A DNA stretch of 64,000 nt from Mesostigma viride (GCA_009746045.1 RPFO01000034.1:290001-354000), one strand, 5' to 3'; numbered from the stretch's first letter, positions 23,701 to 32,653 are shown. Numbers and translations are program-made. The notes: a model not told the origin generated them from the letters alone.

Positions 23701-26700
23701 GGGGGGGTACCGGGGTGGTTTGGGGTTGGTGTCATAATGGGTGGTCTACTTGATAGTGACTGGCCGTGACAAAGCGACCTTTGGCCACCTGCCCATGGGG
23801 CCCGTTTCTTTTCTTTTCTATCCCATGCTTTTGGAGGAGCGTCTCCACGCTGGTCGGCGTGAATAATCCTGCTATCCTAGGGGCTGCCTTTCTTTCTTGA
23901 TGTGACATCAAACGTCCCACACTTACAATGGCAGCGATTGAAGTGGTACAACAGCAGGCTTGATCTACCCTGGTCCGAATTCTTTGGATTACTTTTCTCC
24001 CTCTCTGCTCTGAACGGTCATCCTCCCCCGTGGCTTTCCCCCGGGCTCTGCAGAAGGAGCTCTCTATCGCCGGTTTGCGATGGAGTCACCCGTGGGATCC
24101 ACCACCAGCCCGGTCTCGGCGATGGATGGCAAGGGCGGCGGCGCGACCGGTGGCCCAACCCACGAGCCGAGTCAGGCAAAGTCCCAGAGTGACCTGGAGC
24201 TGCTGATGGAGATCATCTCGGTGGATGACATCAGCGTTCCGGCGCTGCAGGACCCACGGACCGCCTGCCCTTCAGGTAGGCTTTATCTGGGGAGGGGGGA
24301 AGGAGGGAGGGGGGTGTGGGGGGTGTGGGGGGGGTTGAAGGTGGCCGGTCCAGCTTGTTTCGATGATGATATATTTATCATGAGTTATGTACGTAAATTA
24401 AGATGAGTTATATAGGAATACGTAAATGAAGTCATCGTCAACGTATGAGATGGGAAATGGAGGCAGTTTCTCGCCATCATGAGGTATCGCCTCCATGAGG
24501 CTTTCTATAGCGAAGCTGCTGGCAATAATTGCCTCCCTTTTCCATCTGACAATGCGAGGCTCCCAATCTCTTTCACTGACCTCCCATCCTCATGCCCTCT
24601 GCACTTTCCTGCCTGTTCCTGCCACCGCAACCCCCCATCAGCGCAACTGCGCGCCCTCGCAAACCTGTCCGCATGCCACCCCCACCTCCGCCTGGCGCCG
24701 ATGGGGGCGGCATCAGCAGAAGATGTACTGGACGTCGGCACAGGGAACAGGGTACCCCACGGGTACCTCTACCAATCCCTCCACTCCTTGCATCCGCCCC
24801 GCAACTCGGGACCCAGCCAGGGAGGCAGCTGCACCGGCGGCCGTCGGGGCATCTCCGGTAGAGGAGGCTCTGATGCACGCATGGGCGATGCGGACTCGGG
24901 GAAAGACGGGTGGGCACCGGGTGAGTTGGGGGAATGGCATGGGGGCACCATGCCAGGATCCGGCGCTGGGATAGCATCCACGGGGGCTAAGGCAGGGTCC
25001 AAGCAGGCCCAGGGTAATCATCATGGGACCCAGCACCCTGGCCACGGCGGTTCAATGTCCTCTTCTTCTGCTGGCTCTGCGCTGGTCCTTATGAAGAACC
25101 TGTGGGCCGCTCGTAAGGCCTTCTCGACCAGTGGGAAAAAGCACGCAAAAGGAGCCGCCGCAGGTGGCGGCAGCGCCCTCGCCCCAGATGGGCCTCATTG
25201 TGGCAGTAGCACCTCGAGTGGATTGCCACCCCACCCACCCCAGGCAAGCTCGTCATCTTTGCAGCAACATGGGACAGGCAGCTCGCTCAAAGCGTACCCA
25301 CCGGAGGCGGCGATCGATCCAGAGCTTCCGCCATCCTCCACGGGGTTCTCGCCGAACCCCAGGGACCCTGAGACGGGTCGTGGGGGGCACGCTCTGCCGC
25401 CGTCGGGCGCCCACGGGAGCAAACCCGGGCTGAAAATATTCCGAGGGCTGAGCAAGAAAGTTGGCAAGCAGGGGCTGGGGGACCCGCATGGGGGCGCCGC
25501 CATGGGGAGAGGGCAATCGTTCGCTTCTGGGCCTAATGCCCAGGGTGGCGACGCGGCCAGGGGGGGAGCCCTGGGTCACCACAACTTTGGGGCGGTCGTC
25601 AGCATTGTGCGACGCAGTGCCGCAGGATCGAATGTGTCGTCGGATGCTGGCGGTGGTGGCGGTGGGCAGCACCGCGGTGATGTCAGCGCTGCCAGCAGCG
25701 CGGGGGGAAGCTTCACGTCGGCGCAAGGGTCGGATGGGGGTGGCCACGCAAGCGGTGGTGGCGAGAGCAGGGGCAGGGCATGTGACGGTATTCCTGGGGC
25801 GTCGTCGTCGCTGCGGGGGCTGCCGAGTGAAGGAGAGGGCGTGGGAGGGGACGGGCTCGAGGAGCAGCATGTGCTTGAGGACGCGGTCGCTCGGTTCGTC
25901 CAACTTCTATCGCCTGCAACGGCAGCTGCCGGTGCCACGGTTGAGGCTCGCCCTTTGCTCACGGGTGTCTTGACAGCACTAGGAGTGGCCGCATGTGCGG
26001 ATGGCCGATCTGGGTCGGGATTGCCAGCTGGAAGGGCCGGCGCCTGGAATGCGACGGAGGGACCAGGGAGGAGGCGGGAACACCGTGGCGTGGATGGGGC
26101 GTCGGCGGCGATGCCAGTTTCGGCAGCGCAGGGGGAGTCAGGGGGCGATGTGGAGAATGCATGGGCTTGCGTCACGCGGCGGCACCAGATGGCGATTGAG
26201 CGCGAGATAGCGAGGGAGAGGGACAAGGGGCAGGGGAGAGGGGGCGGGAAGGGGGGGCAAGGCGAGGCGGGGAGAGAAGGGGAGTCCGGCAGGGGGGCAG
26301 AGACCGACAAGGAGGGAGGGAGAGAAATGGAGAGGGAAAAGGAGCAGAAAAGGGAAAAGGAAACGGAGGAGGCAAGGGAAAACGATACGGAAAGGGAGTG
26401 GGAGGTTGAGATGGAGCTGGACATGGAGCAGCAGCTGGAGACGTTACAGGTGGCGGCGTCCGCCCTGAGCCCCTGCACCTCTGACATGTCCCACGCCCTC
26501 CTTGATGCACTGGAGCAGATGATAGCACTGACAGTTGCACCGGGGGAGATGCCGGGGGTGCTTGTGCGAGCCAAAGTCGTCCAAGAGACTGACGGGGCCG
26601 GCGCACCAAGTGCGGCATTGGAGGAGAAACCTGGATGCAGGGCCAGCAGCAGGGGAGGGCATTATCCTGGCATTCTTTCGGGGTTTTCCCCGGGGAGTGG

Positions 26701-29700
26701 CCTACCCGTCGCTACATTGTGCGGCCTCACCCTGGAGCTACCTGCGTTCGCCACGCTGGTGGACCTGCTGCGGCGCGTGGCGTCTGCCATCGCGGCCGAG
26801 GACGACCTGCCACTCTTAGCGCGGCTCGCACGGGTGGCCTCGCGCGTGGTTTGCGTGCCAGATGCCAGCGCGGGTGTTGCGTGCTGCGCGGCCGAGTGCC
26901 TGCAGGGGCACGTCGCATGGGGCGTGCCGGGCCTGTGGGATCACGTTCTGGGGCAGATCGTGGCGGATGCCAGTGTGGCGGAAGCGGCCAGTGTGGCGGG
27001 AGCCAATGTGACATGCGTGGCGGAGGCAAGAGTTGTGGCAAGAGCTGGTTTGGAGAGAGCAGGTGTGGCAAGGACAGCAACAGATGTGGCGGGGCCAGCA
27101 GCACGCTCAACATCGGAGCTGGAGACGAGAGGGGTTGATGCCGGACCGGGTGAAGCTCCCTCGGTGTCGGTCACAGACGCAGGGTCCCAGGGCGAGGATG
27201 CCGGCAAGGGCTCCGGTGCAGCCACCCAACGCAGCGACCAGCAGCAAACGCAAAGCGGTGGGGACAGGGATGGGGAGGGCGACAGCGTTGATAGTCAAGA
27301 GGGAAAGTTGCAGGCGTCAGCCGCGATGGCGGCGGTGGCAGAGCTTGGGCTCCACATGCTGGGTGCTGGGCTGGGGCTGGACGCCTCCTGGGCAGTGGCC
27401 TGCCAGTCCCTGACCAGGGGCCCGCTGCTGGCAGCGGTGCTGCGTGGGGAGGGCGGGTTTGCGCCCGGTGTTGGGGCAGGGCAGCGGGAGATGTGCGCAA
27501 ATGGCGGTGACGGGCTGAGGCAGGAGGAAATGGGCAAGAAAGGACAGGACTATGGAGGGCATAAAGGGGCGCGGAGCGATGGCGTTACGATGGGTGTCGT
27601 GGATGATGGGGAGACGCGGTTGACGGTCTTAGTGGCCGTGCTGGCGCGCGTGCACGCGGCAATGGCGCTGAACCAGCTGGAGCGGGGGAGGCTCCTGCCA
27701 GACTCGTTCGTGGCGGATGCCAGCAGCTTTGTGGTGGAGCCGCCGCACGCCGGCAATCGGCACGGGGAACAGGGGCCCTCGGTTGGCCCCCCTTTGCTGC
27801 CATTGGGACGCCCGGGTGGGGCACTTTTTGGTAATGATAAGGATAGTAGCGCTAGAAATAATATTAATAAGCATGGAGATGGCGAGGATATTCGTGGTGG
27901 CGTCGGGGGAAATAGCCTTCCTGCAGGGGAGTTAGCGCGAGCCAGAGTTGGAAATAGGGGAGGAGGTACAGCGGCGGGTGGCCTGCCTGGATCTGACCAA
28001 GTTGAAGGCGGGGTGATGAGCAAAGGGCAAGCGATGGCACTTGATGACTTGTCCAACGAGCATGGCTGGCAGGTGGGGGGTAACTTCATGGGAGATGCGG
28101 CGTGGATCCGCCAGCTGGTGACGGAGGGTGGCACACCTGTGGTGGAGCCGCCTGTGATTGACCCGACTCGCCAGTTGCAGGTGGGTGGTGTACATGTCAT
28201 GGTGTATATTATGAAATACATGCAATGGTGGTGTATGGTTATTGATGAGTATGAAGTAATACAAGCGGAGCAGCCACATGAGTGACGCGCAAGGCAGGAA
28301 GAATCCGACTAGCTAGTACAATCATCCAGCCAAAATCAGAAAATCAGGAAATCAGAAAGTACAAGCATCCAGCCAACAAAACGGACAACTGGCACATGGA
28401 GGCCACGTCTTTAGTTCAGCTTCTGGAACTGGGAATTCTAGCTCGCGCGTGCGTTTGATCACATGCGGACATCATCTTTCTCTGGATTTATGCTGCCGCC
28501 TCCTCTCACAAAGCTACTGTGTTTGCTCCATAATGCGCATGTACCTGTTCGCACGCCACCCAGCAACCCATGTGGATCGGGAAGCACCGTTCCGCCGTCA
28601 CCGCGGTGGCTGCCATGACGCCCGCGGAGGACAGCGCCTCCGCTCCTGCTGCCAACCCCCGTCACGCCCAGTGGCTGCTGAGCGGTGACGCCGACGGAAT
28701 CATCCGGCTCTGGGACCCTGAGTGCGAGGGCATCCCAGAGCCTCGCGGTTGTATAGCATTCGGTGGTTTGAACGGTGCCGGGCTCCGTGGGATAGGCGAG
28801 GGGGATGCCTCGGGAGGAGGGTGGGGCGAGGTACAAGGCGGCCCTGGGATGACGATTGGCCATGGCCGGGCGTCGGTAACGTGCGTGAGTGCGAACGAGA
28901 GCATCATCCTCGCGGGCGACGCCTTGGGTCGCGTGGGCGTGTGGAGCATGGAAACAGGGGAACAGTTAACATGCCTCGGGGGTGCAGAGCCTTCAGGCCC
29001 GACGATCGCAAATGATCGAGGCAGCAATGGAGGCACTAGCGGCAGCAGAGGCGGTGGTGGCAGTGGAGGCAGTGGCGGGAGTGGTGGCACTAGTGGCAGC
29101 AGAGGATGGGCCGCTGGGGTTTCAAGAGCGGCGGCGTTGCCGTGGGGTCGCGTGCGTTGCCTGGGCGGACTGGGCCATGCGTCCCCCCACATCATCTACT
29201 GGGCCGGCATGGAGGATGGCGCGGTGCACATCGAGGACCTGCGCATGGCGCCTGACCAGGGGGGCGCACTCACCCTGTGGGGTCATCAGGGGCCGGTCAC
29301 GTCGGTCGCGTGCACGGTGGCACGGTGCTCGTCGTCGCCCGCCGCGATCCTGCTGGCGTCGGGGTCCATGGACGGGACGGTGCGGGTGTGGGATGTCCGC
29401 CAGCAGCCGCTGCGGCGGGGGAGTGGGAGCGGGGGCGGGGGTGGTGTGGGCGGCTTAGGAGGTGGCCGCAGTCGCAGGAATAGTGATAGCAGCGGCAGGG
29501 GCGACGCGGATGGTGGGAGTAGAGGAGGGGGGGAGGGGCATGGAGAGGGCAGGGGCAAGGGGGGCGGGGGAGCTGGCAGGAGCGGGGCTCATGAGCGTGA
29601 TGTGAAGCGTGGGGTGGGAGGGCAGGCTCCTGCTGACCATCGAGGGAGCGGGGGAGAGGTGGCGTCTCACAAAGCGGCCACCGCGGCCCCTAGCGCATCG

Positions 29701-32653
29701 CAAGGGCACAGCCGGAGTGGTTCCTCACACGGCCACGACCGGGGCGGGAGGGAAGGGCCGGATAGGGGCGGACGATCCAAGCATGATGCAGACAGCAAGG
29801 CAAGGGGGGAGTTCTCCGCGTCATCAGCAGGCAGTCTTGCTGGCGGCTCTCGTTCATGGGGTGGACATTCTTGCGGTGGCGACGGAGCCCGGCTCGTGAT
29901 CAGGGGACACACCGGGTGGATCCGGGCGGTCACTCTCGTGGGGGTAGGGGACGGTAGTTACAGTAACACCGGCAGCGGTAATTACAGTGGCAGCGGGGGC
30001 TACAGTGACCACGGCTATAGCGGGGGAATGGACGTAGACGGCATCGTTGCGTCGGCCAGCAACGACTGGACTGCTCGCCTGTGGTGTGCACGCGACGGGG
30101 GATGCGTGGGCGGCATGGTCGGGCACGCGGGGGCGGTGACAGCTGTCGGCGCGCTGTGCCCCCGGCGGTGTGCTGGCGGGAACGGTGGGGATTTCGGCGG
30201 CTGGGTCACAGGTGATCTGGTTTGCGTGGGTCATGTAGGCCAATCCGGTCTTCGTGGGTCTTGTCGGCAAATCGGTTTGAGGGGCTCTTGTAGGCAAATC
30301 CGGTTTGAGGGGCTCTTGTAGGCAAAACCGGTTTGAGGGGTTCTTGTAGGCAAATCCGGTTTGAGGGGTTCTTGTAGGCAAGTCCGGTCTGAGGAGTTCT
30401 TGTAGGCAAGTCCGGTTTGAGGGGTTCTTGTAGGCAGCGCAGGTGGTGTGATGTGCAGTGAGTGGCGTGCAAGCGCTGCAGGGGAAGAGGCGAGCCTGGA
30501 CATGTGTTGGGTTTCAGGTTGCGAGTTTGTGCTTTAAAGTTTCGGGTTCCAGATTTTATTATTTTTTTTGTCTTGGTTTGGGGTTTGGGCTTTGGGCTTT
30601 GGGCTTTGGGCTTTGGGCTTTGGGCTTTGGGCTTTGGGCTTTGGGCTTTGGGCTTTGGGCTTTGGGCTTTGGGCTTTGGGCTTTGGGCTTTGGGCTTTGG
30701 GCTTTGGGCTTTGGGCTTTGGGCTTTGGGCTTTGGGCTTTGGGCTTTGGGCTTTGGGCTTTGGGCTTTGGGCTTTGGGCTTTGGGCTTTGGGCTTTGGGC
30801 TTTGGGCTTTGGGCTTTGGGCTTTGGGCTTTGGGCTTTGGGCTTTGGGGTTTGGGGTTTGGGGTTTGGGGTTTTTGGGCTTTGGGCTTTGGGCTTTGGGT
30901 TTTGGGTTTTAGGTTTTTGGGTTGTAGGCTTTGGGTTTTGGAATTCAGGTTTTGGGCTGTGGGTTTTACTGCAAGCATGTCGATGCGAGCATTGAAATGT
31001 GAGCGTTGCTCCACAGCTTTGTGCACTGTGCTTGGCAAGCGTGTTGTTCAGTTTGCAGTTGGGTCTTTATCCACGCAGTAAGGGAGGGATGGATTTTTTC
31101 GCTTTGCCGTACCCAAAGCGCCATGGCAGTTCTCGTAGGAAAATTTGGCATTCCAATGTTGAGATTTGTCTTATCCCACCCCTACAACGGCGCCCAAGTC
31201 GGGCGCGTGCGTAAGTTTCTGCGGATGTGCTGGGGCCGACCCTGCGCGCTCCGCTTCTTTTGTTTTTCGAAATAAATTGGAATTATTTCCTACAATTAGT
31301 TGCCATCTCTGCCACCTGGCCATGCTGCCCATTTGGTTGCCTCACTTGCAGTCCTGTCTGCGTGGAGGCCTGCGTGCCGAGTCTATTACCGCTCACCTTG
31401 TTGTCTCACTTGGTGACCTCTTTATCTGTCCTTACCTTTTATATGTGGGGGATTTCGGTGTTTTGCCGCCTCCGTTGTCGCGCGTGCCACTTGGCAGGGA
31501 GCGAGGACGGGTCGGTGCGCATCTGGGAGAAGCCGGCACAGGCAGGTGCGTGGCACTGCCATGTGATTTCGGTGTTGTTAGAGGGGCGTCGTTGGAGCAG
31601 AGAAATTATCGACATCCCCCCTCCCCCAAGGTGGCAAGGTTTGTGACTCTCTACCCCCTCTCTTAGGGCAAAGCGTTGCGGCTGCTTCCAATTGTTTGCT
31701 TGAGAAGCTAAGCTATACGACCGCAGCAAAGTTATGAGCAGTTCTTATGCTCACAGACTGTGCAATGCCCTTGTGTGTGGCTTATGTGAAGAATGTTTCG
31801 TATGTTTTTGTGTATGGGCTCTCTCTGAAGGCATGCGTTTAAATCTTAAGAATGGTCGGGGTCACGCGTTGTGCTCGACACGCATATTTTGTTCCGCTTG
31901 TATCCATCAATTCTTCAATCCTTGTGTGCCCGGCACTGCATTTGTTACCAATCCTTTGGGCCCCCCCTTGCAGACGACCCAGCTGGCGGCATCCTTAACT
32001 GCGTCGCGGTGTCCCACGCGCACGGGGCGCCGCTGCTCGCGTGCTTTCCCTGCCAGTCTCCCTACAATTCACCCTCCAGCCCCCCATCAAGTACCCACGC
32101 TCGCAACCTCCATGCTCCCTTGTTCCCAGCGTCCACGTCGCTTTTGGCGGCGGACCCAACCCGCCTGGTCACTATTGCGTCCAACAACTCGCTGGCGCAG
32201 TGGTCCAAGCAGGACCCCTGGGGACAATTGGGAACTCCTGCCGTCCTTAACGCTTGGCCGCCCACCATCACAGACGGCCCGTTCTTGGGCGATCCAACGA
32301 ACACGCACGGGACATGGGACTTGTCACGTTTCTGCCATCCATGGCCCTCTGTGGTGAGCATCTTTTCTTTGAGGAGCTGTCCTCAGAAATGTTTATTCAA
32401 GGCTTGCAAAGCAATACTACAGCAGTTGAATGAGGCACTCGTCAGTTTTTTGGGGCACCTGGCTTCCTTGCCAAACATTTCCCCCTGAACTTATCACCGG
32501 AATCCTGTAGTAGATCAAATGACGCACGGCTTTAAACTTGTTCCTTGGCTTATTTTATGCTCGCAGATTCGCTGTGCCGCGGTTAGCAGTAACGGACGGT
32601 GGGCGATAACTGGCGGGCGAGATGGCAGTGTCTTCGTGGCAAGCCTCCTATGA
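2536..32653 (+). CDS. SCD1: SCD1-like DENN domain and WD40 repeat protein, 17 exons
   Basis: Exons: 2536-2745, 3183-3315, 3916-4117, 13783-13927, 14987-15204, 16280-16343, 17276-17395, 18484-18902, 20568-20661, 21845-21925, 23051-23135, 24054-24275, 24642-28180, 28564-30211, 31498-31545, 31974-32353, 32567-32653. All introns are GT-AG, every phase matches, and the sum is 7,695 nt (2,564 aa plus TGA). Order: N-terminal uDENN (about residues 13-170, 'LFEYFVLCGLPNEL', 'KCLCLVSRWPYL'), central DENN (180-375, 'ICEKRILLRAS', 'APTPYLMG'), dDENN (about 490-600), a long Gly/Ser/Ala-rich linker, and a C-terminal WD40 array (1845-2564). This is the architecture of plant SCD1, a membrane-traffic and cytokinesis protein associated with Rab GTPases. 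The plant protein is about 1,190 aa; the excess is mostly exon 13. Alternative exon boundaries remain possible, chiefly at exons 4 and 10. Confidence 0.9.
3183..3315 (+). CDS. SCD1: SCD1-like exon 2 (uDENN)
   Basis: Acceptor gctgccag, phase 0 in and phase 1 out, donor gtacca. It encodes 'CCMPAGVSLYDP' and ends in 'RCYPIVLTG', the conserved uDENN segment (FPIVLT-like) that leads into the 'KLYAACLVF' strand of exon 3. Confidence 0.88.
3916..4117 (+). CDS. SCD1: SCD1-like exon 3 (uDENN/DENN)
   Basis: Phase 1 in, phase 2 out. 'GQKLYAACLVFSD' and 'KCLCLVSRWPYLRSM' are hallmark DENN-family blocks. The donor chosen is GTGGGT at 4118. A near-copy of the last 35 exon bases and the donor lies 109 bases downstream, but using it would break the phase with exon 4. 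Confidence 0.92.
4192..4229 (+). repeat. duplicated exon 3 3' end plus donor
   Basis: This copies 4083-4120 with 36 of 38 bases identical, including the last 35 coding bases and the first three intron bases. It is discussed in the findings. Confidence 0.9.
4357..4470. repeat. 38-bp tandem repeat, three copies
   Basis: Unit begins cacaaggtaggtggtagggt and ends in cagcagcag. Copies start at about 4357, 4394 and 4432 and differ by a few bases. It lies in intron 3. Confidence 0.9.
5111..13452. repeat. 8.3-kb minisatellite, 18-bp unit, about 463 copies
   Basis: The unit is cttacccttgccgtcccg or its variant ending cctg, repeated head to tail. The C/T choice at one position changes almost unit by unit. 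Rarer variants (ctggtta, ccttgtca, ctgttta) cluster between 5100 and 8200 and near 13225-13290; the middle is nearly pure C/T alternation. Because the unit is a multiple of three and lacks stops, several frames stay open for more than 2,800 codons. A one-base-shorter unit at about 12850 shifts the frame. The array lies inside an intron of a well-supported gene. I read it as non-coding. Confidence 0.97.
13493..13783 (+). repeat. tandem copies of the exon 4 acceptor
   Basis: The string cagcgcgtccatcctccaga, which is the acceptor plus the first 17 bases of exon 4, recurs in full or degenerate form with its exon-like start at 13496, 13590, 13681 and 13783. Spacings are 94, 91 and 102 bases. The last copy is the acceptor that keeps the DENN reading frame. 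Confidence 0.85.
13783..13927 (+). CDS. SCD1: SCD1-like exon 4 (DENN)
   Basis: Phase 2 in, phase 0 out. It encodes 'ARYLVSSVPCPVPSARQVL', matching the DENN segment after the uDENN linker (MVSNVPLPTPG-like in plants). The donor gtccgt is weak but gives the correct phase for exon 5. The last exon bases (ccatcgctcgccgag) reappear in degenerate form at about 14098 and 14181. Confidence 0.82.
13928..14986 (+). other. SCD1-like intron 4
   Basis: It holds a roughly 50-bp tandem duplication (ccgttataacactgtgcatg at 13930, repeated at about 13980) and degenerate copies of the exon 4 end. No gene is seen. Confidence 0.7.
14987..15204 (+). CDS. SCD1: SCD1-like exon 5 (core DENN)
   Basis: Acceptor tttcctag, phase 0 in and phase 2 out, donor gtgagt. 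'FQPLLQSLDVSNIF' and 'SAVICEKRILLRAS' are the most diagnostic DENN-domain blocks (L..L...N....LL..E.RIL). Confidence 0.95.
15268..15511 (+). repeat. two downstream copies of the exon 5 end plus donor
   Basis: The exon end and donor gatcctgctgcgcgcgtcgc-agtgag (15184-15209) recur as tcctgctgcccgcgtcacag-tgag at 15270-15294 and as gcgcgcgtcccagtgagt at 15494-15511. Confidence 0.8.
15665..15825. mobile_element. fold-back (MITE-like) inverted repeat
   Basis: A left arm at about 15665-15710 (ggtacacttagctctaaaca, then cctttttgccacctg) pairs with a right arm at about 15780-15825 (caggtggcaaaaaggttccg, then agagctaactggtacc). The loop is about 70 bases and itself contains a weaker copy of the right arm (ggctaaatagctccggacct). 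No coding capacity. It lies in intron 5. Confidence 0.8.
16099..16168. repeat. (CTTGTA)n hexanucleotide repeat
   Basis: Consecutive cttgta units, interrupted at first and then pure, at the end of intron 5. Confidence 0.85.
16280..16343 (+). CDS. SCD1: SCD1-like exon 6 (DENN)
   Basis: Phase 2 in, phase 0 out. It encodes 'YSLLTNVAEALCQLIFPLTW', matching the DENN helix after the RIL strand. Acceptor ccctggcag, donor gtgggt. Confidence 0.93.
16344..17275 (+). other. SCD1-like intron 6
   Basis: A G-rich purine tract (16380-16490) and a C-rich tract just before the acceptor are the only features seen. Confidence 0.7.
17276..17395 (+). CDS. SCD1: SCD1-like exon 7 (DENN)
   Basis: Phase 0 on both sides. 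'HVYIPVLPSTLATMVEAPTP' followed by 'YLMG' is the conserved DENN block (YIP.LP......APTP.L.G). The acceptor follows a long C tract; donor gtgagc. Confidence 0.95.
17493..17536. repeat. (TTAA)n microsatellite
   Basis: Perfect taat/ttaa repeats in intron 7, ending in attgattgatt. Confidence 0.9.
18108..18483 (+). repeat. upstream copies of the exon 8 start
   Basis: The first bases of exon 8 (gtcgtcctcgtggagctgga) occur as diverged copies at 18108, 18273 and 18391. The copies at 18273 and 18391 are preceded by an AG (cccag, gatag) like a 3' splice site. The 18391 copy runs into TAG after twelve codons, and the 18273 copy is out of phase, so 18484 is the usable site. Confidence 0.85.
18484..18902 (+). 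CDS. SCD1: SCD1-like exon 8 (end of DENN, linker, start of dDENN)
   Basis: Phase 0 in, phase 2 out. 'VVLVELDHNRIICHNDTIPP' then 'LPESLPE' is the DENN-to-dDENN connector (VVDLD.N.I....EIP.IP in plants). An Ala/Gly-rich insert of about 70 residues follows, and the exon ends in 'AKAWGQQHEACVR', like the PWGEDHDLQLR start of the plant dDENN. Confidence 0.92.
18903..20567 (+). other. SCD1-like intron 8
   Basis: It contains a (TATATC)n tract at about 19250-19346 that can fold back on itself. No gene or recognisable transposon is seen in the remaining 1.5 kb. Confidence 0.65.
20568..20661 (+). CDS. SCD1: SCD1-like exon 9 (dDENN)
   Basis: Phase 2 in, phase 0 out. It encodes 'DIFLEMMCSLLTKALEYS', equivalent to the plant dDENN helix LIFLKFFASILGGYRNF. 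Donor GTAAGT is optimal. Confidence 0.85.
20702..21142. repeat. (CTC)n trinucleotide repeat
   Basis: About 440 bases of nearly pure ctc with a few c-rich interruptions, in intron 9. It creates long poly-Leu, poly-Pro, poly-Ser and poly-Gly frames that are not genes. Confidence 0.97.
21484..21634. repeat. (CCCA)n microsatellite
   Basis: Tetranucleotide array in intron 9, interrupted once near 21570. Confidence 0.97.
21661..21800. repeat. degenerate tandem repeat of about 28 bp before exon 10
   Basis: Units of the form attcacacacaggactcatg-cacatg recur about five times. The sequence gaccaggat at 21662 resembles the exon 10 acceptor gaccag-gat at 21839-21847. Confidence 0.75.
21845..21925 (+). 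CDS. SCD1: SCD1-like exon 10
   Basis: Twenty-seven codons, phase 0 on both sides, Ser-rich ('DGVASGSWTSRGSNRDASS'). Acceptor ggaccag, donor GTAAGT. Little family conservation is visible. The call rests on the strong donor and matching phases, and the exon could be alternatively spliced. Confidence 0.65.
22868..23032. repeat. 12-bp minisatellite abutting exon 11
   Basis: Units of ctctttgccacg or ctctttgccttg, about 13 copies, run up to 18 bases before the exon 11 acceptor and supply its pyrimidine-rich tract. Confidence 0.92.
23051..23135 (+). CDS. SCD1: SCD1-like exon 11 (end of dDENN)
   Basis: Phase 0 in, phase 1 out, acceptor cttgcccag. 'LHIMSQSNAFQEFEQDF' resembles the plant FLxSQSFLDYLE segment that closes the dDENN domain. 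Confidence 0.82.
24054..24275 (+). CDS. SCD1: SCD1-like exon 12
   Basis: Phase 1 in and out. It opens with 'GALYRRFAMES' and has an acidic helical stretch 'SDLELLMEIISVDDISVP'. Acceptor gctctgcag, donor gtaggc. It is the start of the linker between the DENN and WD40 parts. Confidence 0.78.
24642..28180 (+). CDS. SCD1: SCD1-like exon 13 (long disordered linker)
   Basis: A 3,539-base exon, phase 1 in and phase 0 out. It begins 'QLRALANLSACHPHLRLAP', then has about 450 residues rich in Gly, Ser and Ala. A charged segment follows (about 26200-26430, repeats of ER, EKE and REG with coiled-coil character). A helical part at about 26720-26970 ('FATLVDLLRRVASAIAAEDD', 'GLWDHVLGQIVADA') probably corresponds to the conserved middle of plant SCD1. 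The last part is again low in complexity. This exon explains most of the protein's extra length. Internal splicing is possible, but no stop or strong signal demands it. Confidence 0.82.
28181..28563 (+). other. SCD1-like intron 13
   Basis: A 383-base intron with donor gtgggt and acceptor ccacccag. It contains a short duplication (aaaatcaggaaatcagaaa, 28336-28354). No gene. Confidence 0.75.
28564..30211 (+). CDS. SCD1: SCD1-like exon 14 (WD40 repeats 1-6)
   Basis: Phase 0 in, phase 1 out. WD40 signatures in order: 'WLLSGDADGIIRLWD', 'IILAGDALGRVGVWS', 'YWAGMEDGAVHIEDL', 'LLASGSMDGTVRVWDV', then a Gly/Ser/Arg-rich insert of about 150 residues (29400-29880), 'GHTGWIRAVTL' with 'VASASNDWTARLW', and 'GHAGAVTAVGAL'. 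The GHxxxV...SGS.D...R.WD pattern is clear. WD40 propellers scaffold protein partners; in SCD1 they close the C terminus. Confidence 0.93.
30226..30436. repeat. 28-bp tandem repeat next to the exon 14 donor
   Basis: Units like ggtttgaggggttcttgtag-gcaaatcc, about seven copies, diverging toward the exon. The array begins about 15 bases into intron 14. Confidence 0.92.
30584..30950. repeat. (GGGCTTT)n telomere-like heptanucleotide satellite
   Basis: About 37 perfect units of gggcttt, then four of ggggttt (to about 30872), then degraded units with ttttggg and ttttaggttttt. The plant telomere repeat is tttaggg. The array lies in intron 14, and its open frames (GFGLWAL repeats) are not coding. 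Confidence 0.95.
30951..31497 (+). other. distal part of SCD1-like intron 14
   Basis: No gene is seen in these 547 bases. The string gatttcggtgtt at about 31451 recurs at 31565 on the other side of exon 15. Confidence 0.6.
31498..31545 (+). CDS. SCD1: SCD1-like exon 15 (WD40)
   Basis: A 48-base micro-exon, phase 1 in and out, encoding 'SEDGSVRIWEKPAQA'. It completes the WD40 unit begun at the end of exon 14 ('GGWVTG' + 'SEDGSVRIWE'), as in plant ITGSADGLLRFWE. Confidence 0.92.
31974..32353 (+). CDS. SCD1: SCD1-like exon 16 (WD40)
   Basis: Phase 1 in, phase 0 out. 'GGILNCVAVSHAHG' and 'RLVTIASNNSLAQW' are degenerate WD40 strands. Acceptor cccttgcag, donor gtgagc. Confidence 0.85.
32567..32653 (+). 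CDS. SCD1: SCD1-like exon 17 (last WD40, stop)
   Basis: Phase 0 in. It encodes 'IRCAAVSSNGRWAITGGRDG' and ends 'SVFVASLL' before TGA at 32651. Plant SCD1 ends in a comparable VRCV......CSGGRNG.L.LW unit. Confidence 0.92.
   Translation: MRCAAVSSNGRWAITGGRDGSVFVASLL

Noticed and set aside
25253-26662. Long frames opposite exon 13, including 332 codons at 25576-26574 (-)
   Set aside because: Shadows of a GC-rich exon. Their Ser/Pro/Ala composition mirrors the sense Gly/Ala/Arg codons and no domain appears.
30458-31081. GFGLWAL-repeat frames and the antisense PKPKAQS frame
   Set aside because: Produced by the 7-bp GGGCTTT satellite, which reads in all frames because three units make 21 bases.
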